From positions 1-64,000 of the forward strand of contig WION01000134.1 of the NCBI GenBank assembly GCA_015039365.1: 64,000 bases of DNA. Direction: 5' to 3'. Origin of the DNA: Amanita rubescens. Its lineage: Eukaryota > Basidiomycota > Agaricomycetes > Agaricales > Amanitaceae. Each line of letters begins with the position of its first letter. Positions within the stretch are counted from its first letter, which is position 1. The notes beneath the pieces are model-generated. The model made no database searches. It was given only the letters and a program-made list of their open reading frames with translations, and was not told the DNA's origin. The translations under genes and the position numbers were made by a program. Below, in pieces: positions 58,683 to 64,000 of the stretch.

Positions 58683-58922
58683 ATGCAGAGTACGGCCACT
58701 GCCAATCCTCGCGATGATGATACGAAGAAGTCGGATACAAAAGCCTCTAACCAGAGTTCTGTTGATGAACTTGGGGCACAGTTGATAGTTATAGAAACTG
58801 ATGTAGATTTGGATCCGGAGGCAATCGCTGCCATCGAAGACCTCCTGGATATTGACCCTCGCAGAGTGAAGGGTAGGGATTTTAAGGTAGTGGCCGTGAA
58901 CCGTAGGCGTCAAAGCAAATAA
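58683..58922 (+). CDS. Small acidic-basic hypothetical protein
   Basis: Single exon, 79 codons, MQSTATANPRDDDTKKSD, SSVDELGAQLIVIETDVDLD, PEAIAAIEDLLDIDPRRVKG, ending RRRQSK. The pattern of acidic helix followed by a basic tail looks protein-like, and an in-frame extension upstream without ATG (from TTG 58611) is open too. No domain recognised. Confidence 0.4.
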   Translation: MQSTATANPRDDDTKKSDTKASNQSSVDELGAQLIVIETDVDLDPEAIAAIEDLLDIDPRRVKGRDFKVVAVNRRRQSK

Positions 58923-59026
58923 AGAAACGGAAAGACGGTGAGGAAATTCCACGACACATTTTTATATGTTGAGCTGACGTAGGGGCCCCGAACAGAAGTT
59001 TTTCAAAAATTGTTTTTGTATGTACA

Positions 59027-59396
59027 TTAGTTCCTCGATCGGTAGCGCTATGAAGTAGGTAGTATTGCACACGACAATTGTACAGAAGCTCAGAGATACC
59101 TGACGGTGCTTCGTCGTACCGAGCTCGAGTTGAAGATAAGGATAGCAGATACGCTGGATCATCTCGTACCAGCCCGAGTGCCAGTTCAAGTCGATTGCGG
59201 CGGCCAACGTGCAAAGTATTAGTTCAAGTCTGTTTTTGCATGTACGGACGACGTCCTTGAGTGAATATATTGAACCGGGTGAGGACCAGGATGTCGAGTC
59301 CTGTGAGGGTGTATATGTATTGTGAGATACAAGCGAAGACCCCTTTTCTTCTTCCAGCAAGCAAGAGATCAGCATGCTTCTAGACCTCTGCTGCAC
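59027..59396 (-). CDS. Possible small hypothetical protein
   Basis: Minus strand from ATG 59396: MQQRSRSMLISCLLEEEKG, SPGSIYSLKDVVRTCKNRL, LILCTLAAAIDLNWHSGWY, RICYPYLQLELGTTKHRQ. A GT-AG intron after KHRQ would end at YRSRN and a stop at 59027-59029; unspliced, the ORF runs to 58962. Reads like coding sequence, but it has no motif and no neighbour evidence. Confidence 0.3.
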
Positions 59397-59510
59397 TTTA
59401 AAACCTTAGGCGCCAATCCCGTTTTTGCGTTCTTCCTGTGCTGGTGGCCGCCCATGGCGAGTATCTCCCAAGAGAATTTGTAGGGTTAAATATCCATATC
59501 AATTTCATCC

Positions 59511-60047
59511 ATGATGCATCAATTCTACATACATCGGAGTTCTTCTCCATCGGATTCTATTTCCCATACTGGGCGCGTCTCGGTAGGCAATGTCGATGTC
59601 AACCATAGCGTAAAGAATGATGCAGTCAGAAAAACAAGCTCTGCCAAAAGAGGATAGACTGGTGTTGGAACCGACGTCGAGCGAGGCGGCCGTGCTTCTC
59701 AAGTGGTTCGTTATCGGTTTTCGGAAGATCCGGGGAAGAGCTTGCAACGCCTATGGTCGGCATTTCGCGCAATAAATTGGGAGGTGGCTGTTGACATTCC
59801 CGATTCTCCTGACGAGAGATGGGGGGAAGGCTACTTGGTCTTCACGAGAACGATGTTGGAAGTTTTGGCTGCTTTTGTCCTGGATGTCTTGCAAGAAGGG
59901 GATCTACTATCCGTTTACGACCCCTTTGTTGAATACGGTGTTCAGCCCGACGACGATAGAGTGGTTTGCGCGCTGAGCCTGCAGGGTAGAGGGTCCGACG
60001 TGGTGTGGTCGTGTTTGACGAGCCGCGTCTCGGCTGACCAGCTCTAA
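59511..60047 (+). CDS. Hypothetical protein
   Basis: Two exons, 59511-59582 and 59658-60047, phase-0 join (TGRVS-TGVGTDVERG); 153 residues. Begins MMHQFYIHRSSSPSDS, then VRYRFSEDPGKSLQRLWSAF, WEVAVDIPDSPDERWGEG, MLEVLAAFVLDVLQEGDLL, VYDPFVEYGVQPDDDRVV and ends SRVSADQL. The donor GTAGGC and acceptor GATAG fit, and the frame is interrupted on both sides if not spliced. No domain recognised. Confidence 0.52.
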
Positions 60048-60289
60048 GCTCTTGTCTTTTTTTTAACATAACATGAGTCGGGGTTCAGGACTATCTAGTT
60101 ACAGTCGAACTGTAGCGACGAAATACGAATTACGGTTACCGGTAGCTAGCTTTCACCCACGTGGTCATCCCCCCTGCGCACATCCCGAAGGGACCGGCTC
60201 TTATCACTTCGGCCTCGGAATACGTCAGTTTTGCTCCTACGGAGAAGGGGACCTAAATAGTTTTTCTCGCTTCCTCCCCTGGCCTTCAC

Positions 60290-60540
60290 TACTCTCTCTC
60301 TTGCGTGCGCCCAGCCTTTCTGGCTCTCACTCTCTCGCGCGCGCGTGCATTCACTTACCCCCACCATCCTGCGTCTGTTGTGAGGGTATACGTAACCATT
60401 CGCTACTATCTTCCCTCACTCACCAACTCTCGCTCTCTTGCATGCACCTACTAGCCTTTGTGGCCCTCACTCGTGGGCGTGCGCATTCTCTTGCCCCCAT
60501 CATCCTGCATTTCAGTTGTGAGGTATGTGACCCTTTCGCT
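60290..60540. repeat. Two-copy CT-rich tandem repeat
   Basis: Two diverged copies of roughly 140 bases: CTCTCTCTTGC, CCTTT-TGGC-CTCACTC, GCGCGTGCATTC, CTTGCCCCCA-CATCCTGC and GTTGTGAGG recur. The ORF at 60073-60633 spans this and is not considered a gene. Confidence 0.5.
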
Positions 60541-60547
60541 CACTCAC

Positions 60548-61402
60548 CCTTCAAAGGTGATGTGGGCTTGTTGGGTGAACGATGTCTCATGTGTTGCTAT
60601 GGAGTGTTGCAGAAGATGTCACTACCATGCTAAAGAACAAGGTCCTTCAGCCGGGAGATCGTATCAAGACAGGAAATGATGGGAAATGATGGGGAGTTTC
60701 TGTACTTCGGTTAGCGTCGGCAAAGATCGCATGACCTTCACACGACTCAACGTTGAACATCGACGCAAGAATGGACTCGTTTTCCAGGTTTCTACTCCAG
60801 TATTCATAACGTCCCTTGACATGGACACCCTTGTGAGATGGTATAGAGCAAGCCCAACAAGGCCGTTGTGTGGCGCCTGATCAACAGTGACTCTCCGTGC
60901 AACCGTCATCAGGTCATCTGTCTCAGGTCTGATAGATTGCATCACAAGACATATGTAAGTGCATCAAGCGTCCTGCTTAGCCAATGAATTAATGGGACGC
61001 CCTCAGCAACGATCGTATAAAATCCGAGTCTTCTGTCTCCATGCTATACCTTCGGAGCTGGCCTCCGTTACTGCACCTTCTAGGTACATTTTCCTTACTC
61101 GCCTCTTCCATCCTCAATCAAACGTTGTCTATCGGGTTCTCAACATGCTCTTCTCATACGCGCTGCTTTTCTTCCTGTTCCACCACTTTTGTGGCCGCGG
61201 CTCCGCTGCAGAAAAGGTACAACGGGTTTTGGGACTTCTCGCCTCATAAGGTTTTTTTAGCGGCTGGTGGTGGTGAGTGGACCCGGGTCAGTAGACCTAT
61301 TTTCCAGCTCTTCCCGATGTGTATTTGACGCACATGACAGGAGTCTGAGGTAATATTAATATTTTGTATTCACGATCGCAATTATTCACCCTTCACAGCC
61401 TC
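60548..61402. other. Stretch with no gene recognised
   Basis: About 850 bases. Short ORFs on both strands (60664-60945) without motifs. Confidence 0.4.
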
Positions 61403-62192
61403 AAAATTTAATAAACAAGATCAAATGGCTAATCAAAGACGCTAAAACCGAGCATGGCTCGTTTCAACAGCTCTGCGTTGAAATAGGTGGTACCACCATC
61501 GATAATGTTCATTCGTTGACAGTCGACAAAAAACCTGGAAGTGACCTTGTTGGTACTTGGGAACGAAGAGGAACGGTAAGCATATCGCAACTTGAAAGCA
61601 CAGACGTCTCTTACACACAGCGGATCTCATGCTACAGGGCAGCAGGATCAAAATTTCCAAGATCAAGGTGTATGGGCAAGACAATTTCGATTTCGATGTT
61701 TTATCGGAGGGAAACGTAAATGCAAGAGAAGGGGGTCTGCCTGAGCCTGGTTTGAAAGATTTTCAATTTAATATTGAACTTTTAACGGCCAAGGGTGGTG
61801 TGTGGGTCAAAGAGGCCAGTTTTACAAAATTAGATTATTCTCAGTGTATATCTGACATCGTTCCAGGCAGAACAACTCACATTCAGTGAAATGCCTGACC
61901 CTAACCGCAATTTTTTGTCCCGGAATGTATTGGCGGTTGAATATTCCCCTGGTGGCACCAGATCCGGATTAAGTAAACTTCCTTGGGGCGATGTTAATCC
62001 CGCCCATACACGACTCTCTGGTACATGGGAACAAAAAGCAACGGTAAGAATATCGCGATTTGAAGATGTACGTGTCTCTGACGTTGGGCTTCATATAGGC
62101 TAGTAAGATTGAAATTGTCGAACGGACTGTTAAACGTGGACTCAATCATCGTGAGTCGTACCCTGAATATTTTTTCAAAATCATATAAGAGG
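61403..62192 (+). CDS. Unrecognised gene with tandem, degenerate second unit; 5' end unresolved
   Basis: Open exon from about 61403: PQNLINKIKWLIKDAKTEHG, CVEIGGTTIDNVHSL, GSDLVGTWERRGT, then an intron (about 61580-61637) and GSRIKISKIKVYGQDNFDFD, LPEPGLKDFQFNIELLTAKG, WVKEASFTKLDYSQC. A second unit 61891-62192 repeats the signature: GLSKLPWGDVNPAHTRLSG, TWEQKAT, intron, ASKIEIVERTVKRG, stop at TAA. So GTWE-x3-T followed by xSxI(K/E)I is duplicated. No ATG is found in frame at the 5' end, so the start may lie further upstream across another intron, or the locus is a fragment. Confidence 0.38.
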
Positions 62193-63208
62193 GGACGTGG
62201 AAAGGCGTAAGTGCAGGACATGAGGAGGGAAAGTGAAAGGCAAAATCGTACACTGAGCCTTTTGTGCCCGTGGGGGTACTGGCGAGGCGTAATACTACTG
62301 GAATTACATTATCATTTGCCTGACGTACATCGATGGTCCACACTAAAAAACTTTTACCATGCCGCGAAGTGTCGAGTCCGTATTAGGCTAGTGTAAACGT
62401 AATCTGACTTGGCGCGGCTGAAAGCGGCGAGATTTCTGGTGACCGATTCGAATCAACGACGACCGGCCGTGCCACATATGGAGGCTCTTGTTCCTCCAGA
62501 AATTGCTGCAGAGCCCACCCAAACCCTCTCAAATCTTGATTTCCACCAGAAGGAATGTCGGCCTGCCACTCGCTTCCCGTGTTTCGCTCACTTTAGCCTA
62601 GCGCCGAAAACGCCGTCAATGAATTAATGACACCTCGTACGCTCTCCAGAGCTGCATCTGCTCGCCCTTGCCCAGTCCACGATAGCGGCATTGTAAAGTT
62701 GTAAGTCGCTTCCCCGATCTCCGTCAGTTGCCCCCTCGGATCGCAACTAAATGCGCTCCTTTTCGCTCGTCCTCACTATTCAGGCGTCTACTCTTCCGCC
62801 CCTCGTTCTTTCGGAACTTGAACGCATCCTGCTCCGAAGTCCCCTTCAAACCGAAAGCAGGCGAAAAGGGAACGGTTTCAAGGAGAGGACTCAAGACCTG
62901 TCCTTGTCAATATCTTCAGACCTAGACGACATGTTGGTCGCCTGGCTTAGATTCAGCGTCTGCCTTCTCTCGTTTGGCTTCAAAACAAGGAGGAGAAAAG
63001 GGACTCTTTTTCCTTAAATTCGTCGTGAGATTTACCGTAAGACAGAATGAAAAAACGCGTGCACACGGCTCAGTTTCAGTTTCCTGGAAAGGAGAGCTTG
63101 CTCGACGGCAGACATATACAGTAGAACCTGTCATAACCCATACCCCTCGGTTACGGCAAAAATGTATGGGTTATGGCGTGTATGGGTTGCGAGAGAGTTA
63201 AGATTAAA

Positions 63209-63225
63209 CCTAACCCTAACCCTAA
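63209..63225. repeat. Short CCCTAA (TTAGGG-type) run inside the element
   Basis: About three units of CCTAAC. TTAGGG is the telomere repeat of most filamentous fungi. Here it is an interstitial trace, too short to indicate a chromosome end. Confidence 0.6.
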
Positions 63226-63299
63226 TCCAATTATATAATGACTACTATAAAGCTTTCGGCGTAAAATAATCAGTGATTTTAGTTGTAGTCAGTGTGCGA

Positions 63300-63672
63300 G
63301 CCTGCTCCAGGCGTGTTTCACTGTTTGGCGAGTGAAGGATGCCAACGTGACCTCAAGTTTGCATGCAATTGGGTCATGGATGCCGTCAATGTAGTGTTTG
63401 ATGGTAGAAGCTGCCCGAAGCACTTCCTGATAGGGCGAGGGTTAGCTGGTGTATCGTCATCACCACCGTCGTTACACGCCTGTTCCCGCTCTTTCCGTGC
63501 CTGGAGAACTGCCTGGCAGATCTCCTCTTCCGTCGTTTCATCAATGACTCAAAACTCATCAGCCGGATTCAGCAGTGCATCAATGCACATTCTATTGCCC
63601 TTTTGAAGCATTCCTCGTGTGGTAAGGCCCTCAAGAGCTTCCTCAATGTCCTTCTCTGCTCCAGAGATAGGG
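63300..63672 (-). pseudogene. Pogo-type transposase C-terminal remnant
   Basis: Reading the minus strand: ISGAEKDIEEALEGLTTRG, MLQKGNRMCIDALLNPADEF, then an in-frame TGA, VIDETTEEEICQAVLQARKE, DDTPANPRPIRK, a frameshift, and AASTIKHYIDGIHDPIACK, LEVTLASFTRQT. The acidic TTEEEI-VxAV segment and the STIKxYI-LE-LxSF-RQT ending are typical of the tail of fungal pogo transposases. The catalytic DDE part is missing. One stop and one frameshift show it is dead. Confidence 0.65.
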
Positions 63673-64000
63673 CTCTCAGCCAGAGTCCTTTTTTCAGAAG
63701 CTCGAGAGAAGGCATGGGTACCATAGTTCAGAAATTGACCGAAAAATCAACTAATTTTTTGGGCACATCAATCCTATGTAAGCATGATTAAGTATGGGTT
63801 ATTGCTTCGGATACGTATGGGTTATGGGTTATGGGTTAGTTATGGGTTATGCTACCGTTACCAACTCGGTTACTCATAAAATCTATGGGTTACCGGAGGT
63901 TATGGGTTATGACAGCCATGGGTTATGACAGGTTCTACTGTATATTCATCCCATTACCTTGCTTGAAAAGCAAGGTTTATTCGTAGAGAGTTTCTGTCCC

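Larger units (their letters stand above)
63119..63940. mobile_element. Decayed pogo-like (Tc1/mariner superfamily) element, 822 bp
   Basis: Termini 63119-63142 and 63917-63940 are inverted copies over about 23 bases beginning CAGTAGAACCTGTCATAACC and flanked by TA on both sides (63117-63118 and 63941-63942), the target used by pogo/Fot-type elements. Sub-terminal ATGGGTTATGG repeats occur at both ends. The interior holds a transposase C-terminal remnant on the minus strand and a short CCCTAA run. Confidence 0.78.

Noticed and set aside
63201..63226. Chromosome-end telomere
   Set aside because: Only about three CCCTAA units, inside a TA-flanked element, followed by more unique sequence.
63292..63606. 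104-codon plus-strand ORF in the pogo-like element
   Set aside because: Antisense to the recognisable transposase tail on the minus strand.

Overview
The window looks like genomic DNA of a filamentous basidiomycete, most likely an agaricomycete. Genes are split by many 45-70 nt GT-AG introns with CTRAY-type branch sites. The recognisable genes fit a fungus: a carboxylesterase-fold protein, an old yellow enzyme, F-box/LRR-type proteins, a cyclophilin, a Ran1-like kinase, an NCS1 permease, an ALY/Yra1 factor, a Pfk26-type enzyme and a cytochrome P450. All gene models and splice sites were read by eye. No search or RNA data were available.

Layout. 1-9.3 kb (all minus strand): the 5' part of an F-box gene, a carboxylesterase-fold gene whose catalytic Ser and His are replaced (Asn, Gln), an old yellow enzyme, an LRR/F-box-family-like protein without an F-box, and a cyclophilin. 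10-26.2 kb: a cluster of five paralogous secreted-protein genes on the minus strand, called A to E here, with several relics. 26.2-33 kb: a gene-poor, repeat-rich stretch with a diverged tandem array and a roughly 380 bp segmental duplication. 33-42 kb: an unrecognised intron-rich gene, a 1186-residue Ran1/Pat1-like kinase and a 332-residue KEN-box protein. 43.4-47.8 kb: an NCS1 nucleobase/nucleoside permease with a one-base frameshift at its end, a small hypothetical gene, and a 967 bp Mutator-like element with 90 bp inverted repeats and a 9 bp target duplication. 48-58 kb: ALY/Yra1-type export factor, 6-phosphofructo-2-kinase, a 119 bp minisatellite, an unrecognised gene and a P450. 58.6-64 kb: small hypothetical genes, a short duplicated gene and a decayed pogo-like element.

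The most unusual system is the 10-26 kb cluster. All five genes share one 5' cassette: a core promoter with TTTATA, an upstream CTGCG-CC-CGCAG-like palindrome, an AACAATGAAG start context, a two-codon first exon (Met-Lys), a 54-56 nt phase-0 intron and a nearly identical signal peptide. Behind it sit unrelated low-complexity tails: Pro-rich (A), His-rich RDEE (B), His/Pro-rich PPHGKP (C), Asn/Gln-rich plus an eight-cysteine domain (D), and collagen-like Gly-Pro repeats plus the same eight-cysteine domain (E). The mini-exon start is not visible to simple ORF calling: B and D have no ATG at the position homologous to A's apparent start, and C reads ATG TAG there because that triplet is the splice acceptor. 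Relics (an inverted pseudogene, a promoterless His-rich fragment, orphan promoters) show that the cluster grows and shrinks by tandem duplication.
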